A stretch of DNA of 64,000 nucleotides from Berberis thunbergii (taxonomy: Eukaryota; Streptophyta; Magnoliopsida; Ranunculales; Berberidaceae). The position numbers were made by a program, and so were the translations under genes. How positions within the stretch are numbered: the first letter of the stretch is position 1; the number at the start of each line of letters is the position of its first letter. The stretch covers positions 62,001-126,000 of the forward strand of contig QNQO01010667.1 of the NCBI GenBank assembly GCA_003290165.1, given 5' to 3'. Positions 23,621 through 34,781 of this stretch are shown piece after piece. The notes under the pieces are model-generated. The model was not told the origin of the DNA. It was given only the letters and a program-made list of their open reading frames with translations, and searched no databases.

Positions 23621-24933
23621 CTAGGGTATTCTCCGACTCATTGTCATGATAAAAGTTAAGAATTGTCAAAACATGACCACCCTTAAGTTTTCATCCTTCA
23701 TATTTACATGCCTAATCACCACCATCAACAATTAAAGAAAAATAAATAAATATCAAAATGTTGGGTATAGGAATCGAACTCATGCACTCTTGGTGCTTTA
23801 AGTTCTGCTATATGATCCGTTAGATTCCTATATTTGGATAAATCTTAGCCATCTTTTATCTCCAACCTTAAACATCATCCTGATTTGTAATATAGACTAG
23901 GGTACTCTCCATGCCGTTGGCACGATAAAAGTTTAACTTGATAAATAAATTTTATTCTACTTTAAATATTAAGATAAATAAATATAAAAATGTTGGGTAT
24001 GTGAATTGAACTCATGCACTCTTGGTGTTTTACGTTCTACGTGATCCGTTAGATTATTATATTAGGATAAATCTTAGCCGTTTTTTATCTCCAACCTCAA
24101 ACAACATCCTGATTTATAATATAGACTAGGGTATTCCCCGTGCCGTTGGCATGATAAAAGTTTAAAACTTGTCAAAATATGATCACCATTGAGTTTTCAT
24201 CCTTTATAGTTACATGCCTAATCACCACCATCAACAATTGAAGAAAAATAAATAATTATAAAACATGTTGGATATGAGAATCAAACCCATCCACTCTTGG
24301 TGCTTTAAGTTCTATGTGAACCGTTAAATTCATATATTTCATTAAATCTCAGTCGTATTTTATTTCCCACCCCAAACACCATCATGTTTTGTATATATAA
24401 TAATATATAATTTGTAATATAGACTAGGGTATTTCCCGTGTCGTTGGCACGATAAAAGTTAAACTTGATAAATAAATTTTATTCTACTTTAAATATCAAG
24501 ATAAATAAATATCAAAATGGTTGGTATGAGAATCGAACTCATGCACTATTAGTGCTTTAAGTTCTATGTGATCCGTTAGATTCTTATATGTGGATAAGTC
24601 TCAGTCGTCTTTTATCTTCAACCCCAAACACCATCCTGATTTGTAATATAGATTAGGGTATTTCCTGTGTCGTTGACACGATAAAAGTTTAAAACTTGTT
24701 AAAATACGACCACCCTTGAGTTTTCATCCTTTATACTTACATGCTCAATCACCACCATCAACAATTGAAGAAAAATAAATAAATATAAAAGTGTTGGGTA
24801 TGAGAATCGAACTCATGCACTCTTGTTGCTTTAAGTTCTATGTGATCTGTTAGATTCATATATTTGGTCAAATCTCAGCCATCTTTTATCTCCCACCCCA
24901 AACACCATCCTATTTTGTATATATAATAATAAG
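23621..24933 (-). mobile_element. Head-to-tail array of five small Helitron-like units
   Basis: On the minus strand each unit starts TCTATATTACAAATCAGGAT-like. It ends with a GC hairpin (GTGCC AAC GGCAC type), then about 10 nt and CTAG or CTAA, which is the Helitron 3' signature (hairpin then CTRR). Units abut exactly, 3' CTRR joined to 5' TC, with no spacer: unit 1 23896-23621 (276 bp), unit 2 24125-23897 (229), unit 3 24423-24126 (298), unit 4 24652-24424 (229), unit 5 about 24933-24653 (about 280, decayed 5' end). Long units (1, 3, 5) share a middle segment containing GACCACCCTTGAGTTTTCAT-like sequence; short units (2, 4) share another, TTTATTCTACTTTAAATAT-like. The array therefore alternates. 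The last CTAG at 23621 is followed by T, as expected for insertion between A and T. No Rep/helicase frame is present. Confidence 0.8.
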
Positions 24934-24963
24934 TCGCCATCGTGGACTACCTCTTCCAGTACT

Positions 24964-27900
24964 TATTACACCATAAATGGCAATTTGTAACACACTAGCT
25001 TTGTTCCTAAAAATTTTGTAACACCACTAAAAACTTGCAAATCATGGCATTACAAATATTACTAACACCTCGACGTGTTACAACCTTTAACTTTCGTAAC
25101 ATTTGTCCAATGTTGCTAATGGCACTGTAACATGTTACAATGTTCAAATATTAGCAATACCTCGACGTCTTACAAATGTTTTTTTTACAAAAATTAGTAT
25201 GTAAAATTTTACATTTGTTTTTAATTAAATATTTAAAAAGTATCAACAAATGAATGACATCAAATAACATTATAAAACTCAAATATTCAAATACCAATGT
25301 TAATACCCAAATAAAAATAATCTTGCAACCATTAAAAAGTGAAATAGTTGCAATAAATTACAACATCGTTTTCATATTGGATCAGTATTTAAAAAAAAGT
25401 AAATGTATCAAGTACATCATTAGTATGCTAACAACTTCGAAAACTAAAAATATATTCCACGCTCTCGATAATTCCATATTGGGAACACCCTGAAAATTTT
25501 CCTCAAACATAAGAACACACAAAATGTCCAATGCGTCAACGACTAGGGAGGCCATTGCTAAGAAAAGAAAAACGGCTACCACTCTGATCCTTTTCCAATC
25601 TACTAATGGCCTGATAGAAACCTGGGTCTGCATGGCACATCTATCTGTGACTTGGTTGTGTTGACATCTCTAGCTTCAAAGCATCCGATTCTAAATCTGA
25701 TCAGAATCTAACCATATTCACACGTGAGAAAGAAACGACAGTATCCAACATAACAACCCTACTTTAAATTCTAGTCAATGGAACATAACATGTCAAAACA
25801 CCATCAAAACACTTTTATAACTAGAAGTAAATGTCTCCATAGAAACAAGGCTATGAACCACAGAATTGACATTATCACTAATTGTCGTTACTGAGCAGAG
25901 CAACACAGCCAATTGAAGAAAACCTTTCACAAAAATATCATATGACAAATTTAGCAGTGATTCAAAGCAAAAATAAATCCTCATTTCTGTTTTTAATATA
26001 AAAAAATACCATTAGGTATGCTATCAGAGCCAATAAATGCCAAATTTTATTGCTTCTCTAGTTGTACCTTGGCCTATGTCTTCACTTATGGGACGACCAT
26101 CCAAATTTGGTTGACATGATATTTCATACACGAATATTAGAAATCTAGATATAGGTAAATATTCTACAAATAAATCAAAGACTTCAAAAATATGCCTTAC
26201 AATTTAGATATCACGAGCCCACCTGCCATAAATTGCAACAATGATGGGGTTCCATAGTTGAATACATGTTGTACATGGAAGAAATAGTTGAATCCCCCAA
26301 ATCTGGTAAGCTGACCTAAAAGAAATGCAGCACAATTTTAGTTTTAACAAATGTTTTCATTATTTTGTATTGTATTCATGTAATCAACATGAGATCAAAA
26401 TTGTTTTAGGATCATTTATTACACATTTAGTGCACATATGGAAAACTATACTAAATCACAGGTAGGTTTGAAGATTAAGTACTCACTTCTACTAGTTTCA
26501 CACGCGAGATTGAATCTCCCAAACTATTCCAAAGTTCCTGGAACATATCAATCTTCCTACATACCAATGAACACAAGAAACCTAAACAGCTCAGGAATTC
26601 ATAGTTTGTTAACAAAGGAAACAATTCCACTAGAATTTAAGTAAGCTCATATATCATTACTTCGACAGAAGAACCTACATTACCTTCCACTTGGTTGCAT
26701 CTCTATAGCATCCACATCAGTTCTCTTTAGAAGTTCAGATGTCACAGCAACGTCTCTGACATATGTAATTGGTTCTGAAACAATTTAAACAACTTAGAAC
26801 ATGGTCTAACAGATAAAAAAAAAATCTAGTTCTTAAAAAGGAAATATACAAATAAATGATGTTATCATAGATGAGAAAAGTGAAAAATAACATATCTTAT
26901 CCAAAAGAAATAAATAAATAACTTTGCGTCGAGGCGAATGATCAAAGATTCAATCTTTCAGCCGTTGAGCTGATCATCATTTATGTAATTGAAATAAATA
27001 AAGTGGATGAGATTCACCATTAACCTTTTCACTAACTGTTCATCAAAAGATGTAAAATTAAAGAAGAAGTCTATCATTTTTACACAATCAATAATGAATT
27101 TATTTATAAAAATTAAACATGTGTAATCTAAAACATACCCATGTTGGCAAAAACTGATGCTAAGATTGATGGAGGAGGAGAAGAGATAGTAGAACACAAA
27201 GGGTATCACAAAATCGATCGTTAAATTTCTCTCTAAATAGTCTTGAGAGATACATTTTTACTAAATGAATGAATAGAAAACCTAGATACTTCCTTTCCTA
27301 ATACACTTAATGACTACACATGCCACATGAGCATAACAAAACTCTGCTATAGGCTTTATAGGAAAACATAGTACAATGAACACTGACAACAAATAGCTTC
27401 ACCGTACTTGACTGCAAACACAACTGTGAAAGAGGATTTCACAATGTATGAAGTTATATATAATAATTATAGTAGCTTAAAGAAACAACAAAATAGCTTT
27501 AAAAACCTTGCAACATAAACACTAATCAGGCCTACATTATAATTCATGTAAAAAAAGTCAATCTTGTGAACATCAATAACATCTTGAGAACTATTATGAT
27601 AGAAAATTTGAACCACTTTTTCCATCCACCAATGCACCCCTGAAGTCAAAAATCCCGTTGAGCTCGTTCATGAGTTCATCACACGAATTGAATTCCATGA
27701 GGTTTATTGATCTCTCAAAAGGATCTCCATACTTTTTCACATGAAACCAAAGAAGTTAAATTTAGTAGGCTAAAGACAACATTGACAAAAAAAACTTGTA
27801 CACAGTTGATAACCAACATTAATGCAAGTTCAGATGTAGGCACACAACTTGCAATCTTTCCTTGAAACACTGCTAGACCCATTCAAGTTAGATGGGATCA

Positions 27901-30547
27901 GGCTTAGATTTACCAGATTGTGATGCCGAGGGAGGCATTGAGAGAGGATCTTAGGTTGCATTGGAAGCCATAGAGGATTTCGATTCAAGTGAACTCTTAG
28001 CCAAATCAACTCCAAAGACCATACATCGACTAGTTGATTGTAATGTTTGAGCCAAACTTAAGCTTGTTGAAGGTAAGTAACCATTCTGCCAATGTTGGCT
28101 TTGATGAATTAGTACTAGTATTTTCTTGATCTTGTAAGATCCTTGTATGTCTCTTTGATGCAGGGCTAGTTGAATTTGCAGGCGATTCTCCAAAACAAAA
28201 CACAGAATGACGCAAGTCATGAAATAACATCAAGTTCATGAGTTGTTGATATAATTAGCTAGGAAGTCTAGGATCACTGGCCATGATGGCTCTTGGAACG
28301 TGATGCAGCATAGAGGCAACAAACTCTATTTGTTGGGAGGAGAGATGGAAAAGCTGCCTCATAATTGATGCAAAGTGGTTCAATCTCCCATGGAGAAAAC
28401 TTGTTTGGTCGATCTACGACACATAATCCATCCCACTTTGCCTATACAAACATGGAAATCAATGTGCATATATTTTTGAACATACAAAACAATGCCAAGT
28501 TTGAGTTGCTTACCTTGAAGCATTTCCATTTTGAATTAGGACACTTGACTGGGTACTCTTCTTCGATCCCTGTAATATTACCTATTCGACTGAGATAACA
28601 ACAACAATTTGAGTTTCATATGAAGAGCGCATTTGAAGACTAAAGACAATGATAAGCATTAGAAACTCTATATGTTCACATTTTCTCTGGACATTTATCT
28701 CCATAGAACTTCCATGTGAACTTCATTCAAACCATATGTTTGTTTTTGAGTCAAAATCATGTATTCATGGTAGGGAATTAGGAATTCAGAGAGACAAGTT
28801 CTATGGAACAAATTAAAAACACTATGTACTTAGGATCTGATTTTTTGTTTGAAGTAAACTCACAAGGCTAAGAACAATGTATTACCTAGGCCGATAACAC
28901 ACGTTGAACATAGTCTCAGTAGAAATATCATGAGCAGCAATTGCAAGTATGCCTACCTTGATATTCCTTTACTACAATTCAAACCATTTAAGTGTCAAAC
29001 TCCAACACAAATTTTTATGTTCTCACCTCTGTGAGACAAGACTCTCCTATTAATTCTATAAATATTGCTGCAAGGTGATCCATAAACATATACAAAATTA
29101 CGACACCTCATGAAGATGAAAGTATTTTACACAAAATTTCCCCATCAATTTGAAAGCGTCTCTTTGGAAAATCCACACTAATCAAGTTCAAATTGAATAT
29201 GCATACGACGGTGGAACTCAATTAAAATGCACTCGTGGTTAGAATTGATGAAACTATAAAATAGGTATAAACCGTGTCAGTTATACTCCGATAAATATGG
29301 TGGAATTTTCATTCAATATCATGCAAGTCCTTTGCCACAAACGCTTGTGCCAGTAGATCTTAAAAAATGTCATGAAACAAACAAACATCGAAAGTGTTTG
29401 ATCTTAGTTTTTACAAATAGTTCGAAAGATTTTGTATTTCAACCATAGAGGAGATTTATTTTGAAGGTAACTTCTGTGTTTCGTAATGTGAAACATCAAT
29501 AACATCAAGAATATTTCAACCCAATTCCACTTACTACGAACTCCAATATTCTATAAGATCTCAAATCTATACACACATGGATATTTAGTAAAACCTGTCA
29601 ACTGCAGCAAATCGTATTAATGCAATTCCATTGTACTTGTTGTGAATTATCAAAAGTGCCACTCTACAATCCTCGACAAAGTCGCAATAACTGGAACACC
29701 AACACAGAACAATTCAATAGCAAATCAAACCATTCCAACCAAATCCTATCAATCAAACTTATAATTCACAATAAAAACAGTAAAGTTAGACGATAGAGTT
29801 GGATCTTACTCGTTAAAGGTGCCAGAAACAATAACATTGGCTGTTTTGATAGCGGATTCAAGATCGAATCCTAGATTAAAAGATCCAGCCTCCTTTTTTT
29901 AAGCTTTGGAAACAACTTATGAGTTCCAATCGACGAGAAGAGACAATCCTTTCTACTGATCGGTGCTGCTGCTCAGACCTCTCGTGAACCAAGACTGAGT
30001 TGTGTTCTGCATAATTTGAAGAAAAAGAAGAAACACTGATTCATTGAGAGATGATGAGATTTGCGAAGTGTGTGAAAAGAAGTGTGAGAGATCTGAAGAG
30101 CAGTGTCAGCTTACCTTGATGTCTCCATTGATGGAGTCTCGATCGAAAGAGAGAGAGAGCTGTTGAAGGCGTTTTTCTATTTTTGAAAAGTGCAGTCATA
30201 ATTGAAGTCACCTAACTCTCGATCGAAAGAGTGAAGTTCGATCGATGGAGAGTGACGTTAGATCGATGGGGAGTAAAGTTTGAGAGAAGTTTTAGGTTTT
30301 GTAGAAGTTTGAGGGAAGTTCGATTGAAAGGTTTAGCAGAAGTTGGGTTTAAAAAAATGAATAGTAAAAGGGTACATGTTAATAATAATATTCTAATTAT
30401 TATTTTTCATTTAAATAGTATTAAAATTACTGATAGTAACTTAAGTCAATAATTAGTAACATATTTTTGAGTTACTTGACTTGTAATACAATAAAGAGTT
30501 ACAAATTATAAAATATTGATGTTGCTAATTACCGATTTGGTGTAGTG
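24964..30547. mobile_element. CACTA-type element carrying an ARF pseudogene
   Basis: The right end, read inward on the minus strand from 30547, begins CACTACACCAAATCGGTAAT, a CACTA terminus. The left end at 24964 reads TATTACACCATAAATGGCAA, a diverged copy. The 3-bp repeat ACT lies outside both ends (24961-24963 and 30548-30550), as expected for CACTA elements. Subterminal DNA on both sides is rich in GTAACA/TGTTAC motifs. The 5584-bp interior has no recognisable tnp2 transposase. Instead it holds a minus-strand broken auxin response factor gene (27605-29345). Other gene-like but unrecognised pieces lie at about 25382-25633, 26070-26130 and 26690-26775 (minus strand). Confidence 0.78.
27605..29345 (-). 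pseudogene. Auxin response factor (ARF)-like pseudogene
   Basis: Minus-strand pieces appear in ARF order, separated by introns. At 29345-29267 is the B3 DNA-binding region, FVAKDLHDIE then a stop where ARFs have Trp, then KFHHIY. At 28953-28886 is GILAIAAHDISTETMFNVCY, with donor GTAATA. 28735-28675 gives MKFTWKFYGDKCPEK, ending in a stop. 28595-28514 gives ITGIEEEYPVKCPNSKWKCF (donor GTAAGC). 28441-28290 gives KWDG ... NKFSPWEIEPL of the Auxin_resp domain (PF06507). 28050-27950 gives SRCMVFGVDLA, like the ARF motif before the PB1 domain. 27745-27605 gives ERSINLMEFNSCDELMNELN, the start of the PB1 domain. Retained introns argue for capture of genomic DNA rather than a processed copy. In-frame stops exclude a normal ARF product. 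Confidence 0.82.
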
Positions 30548-30550
30548 ACT

Positions 30551-31340
30551 CTTTCCTAATTGGTTTGAACATTAATATCAACTCCCATTCTAAGGATTTT
30601 TGCAGTCCCGGAGAATCCAGCTACAGGAAAAAAAGTAATGAAGAAAAATGATTAAAACAATGGTTACCTCTAGAAGGTTGGTATCTTCCAAATACGATTG
30701 AAGTATGTTCGGGTTGTCAACATCATTTGTGGCTATCTCGAAATTTATTACATTGATGAGAAGCGCCTCTGTTCAAAATATCATTAACTTATAAGTAAAA
30801 TCCACAAACAACAACAACATGATATTACAAGAATTGCAACAAGTTCAGAGTTAAGAGTATTGAAAGTATACCTCAAGTGGAGTAGGTTGCTCTTCCTCTT
30901 GAAATTTTTCATCTTCTTCATTTACTCTTATGAATGGAGCACACTGCACACCCTCACTTCTACATTTGTCTCCCTCAAGTCCACTATTATCATCTTCAAC
31001 CACACAATCATCAGTTTCACTAAACCCATCCATTTCGACATAAATTTTAGCCGAATTTCTTCCAAATGAAAATGATGAAGTGGAAGAGAGGGAGAAAAGT
31101 CGTCACATTCGACAAAGGATGGCGCATGTCGGCATTGGCGTCGTTCTTGTGAGCTTAGGGGATAGAAACATGTGGAGATGCTTCTGCAAGTGTGAGTTGG
31201 GTTCGTCTCCTTGCTCTCTAAAATTTTCATTTCAAAAGGTTTGGAAAACATGTTTTATAATTGTGGGACCAGTCATTTTTTGCCCTAATGCAACTTTCAC
31301 TGCAAAAATATGGATCCCATTCACAGGATATGCTGTGTAT
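30551..31340 (-). other. Possible displaced N-terminal part of the MULE gene
   Basis: The minus-strand frame 31033-30851 begins MDGFSETDDCVVEDDNSG and is acidic. A further coding-like minus-strand stretch lies at about 30775-30665. It sits on the opposite side of the CACTA element and Helitron array from the MULE transposase, on the same strand and in the expected upstream position. I infer that it may be the transposase 5' part split off by those insertions. No known domain is seen. Confidence 0.35.
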
Positions 31341-31356
31341 GAATAGTGTTAGGTTT

Positions 31357-31450
31357 TCTGTCCAAATGTAGTGTATACTGCGAGTGGGATAATACATCTT
31401 GCAGGATCCGTTGCGCTATGACAGAGATTTTCTATCAAAACGCAGCGGAT
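31357..31450. repeat. Dispersed copy of the GTCCAAATGCAGCG repeat
   Basis: TTTTCTGTCCAAATGTAGTG and, about 76 bp later, TTTTCTATCAAAACGCAGCG match the unit start of the array at 16018-17105, in the same orientation. The intervening GATAATACATCTTGCAGGAT resembles the loop of other copies. Confidence 0.65.
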
Positions 31451-33060
31451 TCACGAGTTGGTTGATGAAATTCGCAGAATTCTCAGCATTTTGGACCTCG
31501 AAAGTCGACATGGTGGTTTTTTGATTTTATGAGGACTTGCTCAAAATTTCAAGTTCTGTTTGTGTCCATTACCATGTTTTGTGAAGTTGATAATTACTGT
31601 GTTTTGTAATTTTTATCACTTTAGTTATTACTTTTGATCTGTTTTTTCATTAACTTCAAATTTAACTTATCTTGTAATAATACAAGGGCAAACCTATTTT
31701 CACTAATATTTTTAAATATTGCATAAAAATAAAAATACAAACGACTGCTTAACACTAATTATCTAGGAGGCGCTCAACAAAGTCCTTAAGGGGGTGATGC
31801 TTGTTGCCCTCTTTTTATTGGAGGAGTAGTACTTCGCTAATGAATTTTCCACCATCGTCATTGTTCTCATCATAGGGCAATGATGTTTTAGTGTCGTCTT
31901 CCTCGTGGTCATCCTCATCGTCATCATCTGATGAAGACGACGAGTCATGGTTGTCATCCCTGAACAAGTCATCTTTCGGATTACCCATGTCATCCCATTA
32001 TTTGTCTGAGTTTTTTTTCTTCGGACATTGCCATTTTTCTCTTCATCTTATCTTATTTCTCTTTTATATAATTCTCAACTTAAGTGACATTTGTCTTCCC
32101 AAGCAATTGTATCTTCTGATTATGCAATGCACCTTGTGACTATGCAATGCATTTGTTTTCCCAAACATTTGTGGTTTTTCTAAGCATACACCTTGTAACC
32201 TAACAGGCTGCATGAATCTCATAGAAGAAGGAAAAGTGAAAAGAATAGGAGGATAGAAAGTAGAGGGAAATGTCGCTGCGAGGGCCAAATCTTCACGTGG
32301 GCTCACTCGCACAAAACTCTGCGAGTATGGGTCCCTCATTCGCACGAAGCAACGCGAGGGCCAAATTGTTTTCCCTCACGCAGGCTCCTGAATGGGGAAA
32401 CCACACTTGTACGACTCTGCTCGAGGGCAGGAAAATTAAAATAACAGAAGAAAAGGGAAGAAAAAGAAAATAAGGAGGTAGAGGAGAGGTGGTGCCAGCG
32501 GCAGTGGAGAAGATGAGAAGAGAAGAGAGAAAAGACGAGGAAGATAGGAGAAAAGAAGTAGAATCATCAAAACAATGGAGAAGAGGAATAAAAGACAAGT
32601 GTTGCCAGAGGTAGAGGGGTGTGTCGCCAACCATGGGGGCGTGGCATGGTGGTGCATCGACAATGGTGGGGGCCGAGGTGGTGTTGCTTTGTTGGGGTGA
32701 ATGCTATGAAGAAAAGACAAAGAGAGTCGAGAGGAAGAGGAGCAGTGGTGAAAAAAGAATTTATATTGGTGGTGTCCTTCAGCACATAAAAAACAAATGG
32801 GTGGTGGGGACCTTTAGCATAACTAGTGGTGTCAAAAAGCAAGGGTTTTATCTTATCCTTGAATTTTTTTGGCTAATGAACATTACTAATAACCAAAGAA
32901 CTGGAGTTGTTATTAGCAAAACAAGTCTTGTTATTGACATTATGGCTTTTAATTTGTACGCTGTAAAATAATAAACTTTGTAAATTTATGCAGATGCATT
33001 GTATTGGTTTGTAATACATTACTTTACGAGCGCTTGGTAGTAATTAAAGAACATCGATTC
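31451..33060. other. Non-genic stretch with one acidic coding-like segment
   Basis: On the minus strand about 32000-31825 reads as a very acidic Asp/Glu/Ser tail (SSSSSDDDDEDDHEEDD) ending in KFISEVLLLQ and a stop. It could be the end of a transposon-borne protein. 32270-32440 is locally GC-rich, with repeated GCGAGGGCCAAA phrases (about 32278 and 32350), perhaps an old MITE. No host gene is recognised. Confidence 0.35.
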
Positions 33061-33609
33061 AAATCGGGCAAACAATTCACGATGGTAGTAGTTGTAATTG
33101 TGGCATGGTCACAGTGGTGGTTATTGTGGTGAGGTGATGGTGATGCCAATGTCGACAATGATGGGGGTGGTGGTGGCAATGGCGGTAATTTTTAAAATGG
33201 TGGTGGTTAATCTATGGTTGTTCGGTTAATATAATGGCGAGGGGGTTGTCAGTTTTCATGGTGGTTGTAGTGGTGATTATACTATAGTGGTGGTGGTAGT
33301 GGTTATGCTATGGTAGTTGTGATGGTTGTACTAGTGGTGGTAGTGAGGATGGTTATAGTGGTACTAGTAAAGTTGGTGGTGAGTATGTTATGGTAGTGAT
33401 GATCGTGAAGGTTGCAGTGGTTGTGGCAATGACAGTGGTGCTTGTGATGGTTTTCTTATTGTAGTGGTGACAACGGTTATGATGGTAGTAGTAGTAGTAA
33501 AGGCGATGTTTATTGGGGTGATTATGCTATGGTAGTGGTAGTGGTGGAGGTGGTAGCGGTGATGGTGGTAGCTATGATGGTTGTGATGGTTATGTTATGG
33601 TAGTCGTGG
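33061..33609. repeat. TGG/GGT-rich low-complexity tract (left part)
   Basis: The tract is dominated by degenerate TGGTGG, GTGATGG and TTATGCTATGGTAGTG-like phrases. The same composition resumes at 39352-39460 beyond the copia element, so the element inserted into this tract. Confidence 0.75.
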
Positions 33610-33968
33610 TGTTAAATTTCTTACAAGTGGCCCAATAAACTGTTCTTATTGTCGGTTATAGTAACTACTTGATGCAAGCAGTTGTATGAAAGAAATGAAA
33701 ATGGGCAGTTCTCTCCTTGTCATAGTAAGTTGTTCTCCTCGACCATAAAGGAACATAATAAGGAAAAGACAAAAAGAGATGTTGTATCTTTTGGGACTTC
33801 AATTCTCACAATTGCGTATGATGGATCTGAGTAAGTCTTTGAAATCCATATTGAAACATTATGATGATGCATAACCTCATCACATGATTGCAATAATGAG
33901 GATTAAGTTAGTTTATGTCCTAATCTTAATATATCTTCATAGTATGATTTTTTTTTTCTTTTCTAACA
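33610..33968 (+). repeat. 5' LTR of the copia element
   Basis: It begins TGTTAAATTTCTTACAAGTG and ends TTCTAACA. It aligns along its whole length with the 3' LTR, with scattered substitutions, showing an old insertion. Confidence 0.9.
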
Positions 33969-33981
33969 TTGGTATGAGAGT
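33969..33981 (+). other. Primer-binding site of the copia element
   Basis: TTGGTATGAGAG directly follows the 5' LTR. It differs by one base from the TGGTATCAGAG sequence complementary to the initiator tRNA-Met 3' end used by plant copia elements. Confidence 0.85.
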
Positions 33982-34781
33982 AATAGGTGTATGATCTATT
34001 TATTATGCAAAATGTTTCTCTTTATATAATGAGTAAATATGTTTTTTTTTTCCTTTTAAGCCCAGTTTCTTATCCTCTGGAAGTTTGGTTGAAGAAGACT
34101 TTTTCTTGTATTGGGCCAGATAATAGTGTCAATTTGGCTGAATTACACATGGGCTAAATTTGAGCACCAGATCTGATTGATGAATGATTTTTTATGACAC
34201 ATCTGGATCAACCCATTTAAGTAGTTTAAAGCACTTATAAGATATGGGCCTAGTCTGGTTCAACCCATTAGATGTAATTGTGACCTTGTTCCTAAAGGCA
34301 ACGGATTTACAAAAAATCTCATTATTACTGTCTTAAAGGTTTATGCAATGCATGTTTATGATAATTTCATGATTGTTGACCCTAATTATTGAAATTGTAA
34401 TGGGCATTATTGTTGATCTTGTTTATATTGCATGTAACAATATATTTAAGGTAAATGCTAGTGAATTAGAAATTAATTTTTAATATGGATGCTAGTGGTC
34501 ACTTATGATGTTTATGAAAAATTATTCTAATTGACTTGTTTTCTATATTAAGATACAGTTTTGTAGCTGGCAAAGTGGCCCAACTGGAATATGTCTGGAA
34601 AATAAGTATATTAATGATATCTTAACATTGATTCCCATGTGATTAGTGATAAAAATAATTTTATCAACAAGCAATTCCTTGATTATTAGAAAATTATGGT
34701 TGGCCCAAAGGTGCGCCACCTTTCTATTGATCATTGAATTTGAGTAGGATAATTAGCGAGTTTTATTCATTAGGTTGGAAT

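Noticed and set aside
23771..24815. Genuine tRNA genes
   Set aside because: Only a T-arm/B-box-like half is visible; no complete cloverleaf or A box could be drawn.
23621..24933. CRISPR-like array
   Set aside because: The repeats are long, contiguous and Helitron-bounded in plant nuclear DNA, without spacers.
31763..31993. 76-aa Met/Thr-rich minus-strand frame
   Set aside because: It is the wrong frame of an acidic Asp/Ser tail read one base over.
32270..32971. Several overlapping Pro/Ser/Leu-rich and basic frames
   Set aside because: They overlap on both strands in purine/pyrimidine-skewed DNA with no family match.
33061..33609. Glycine-rich protein gene in the TGG-rich tract
   Set aside because: No sustained open frame; degenerate low-complexity DNA with stops in all frames.
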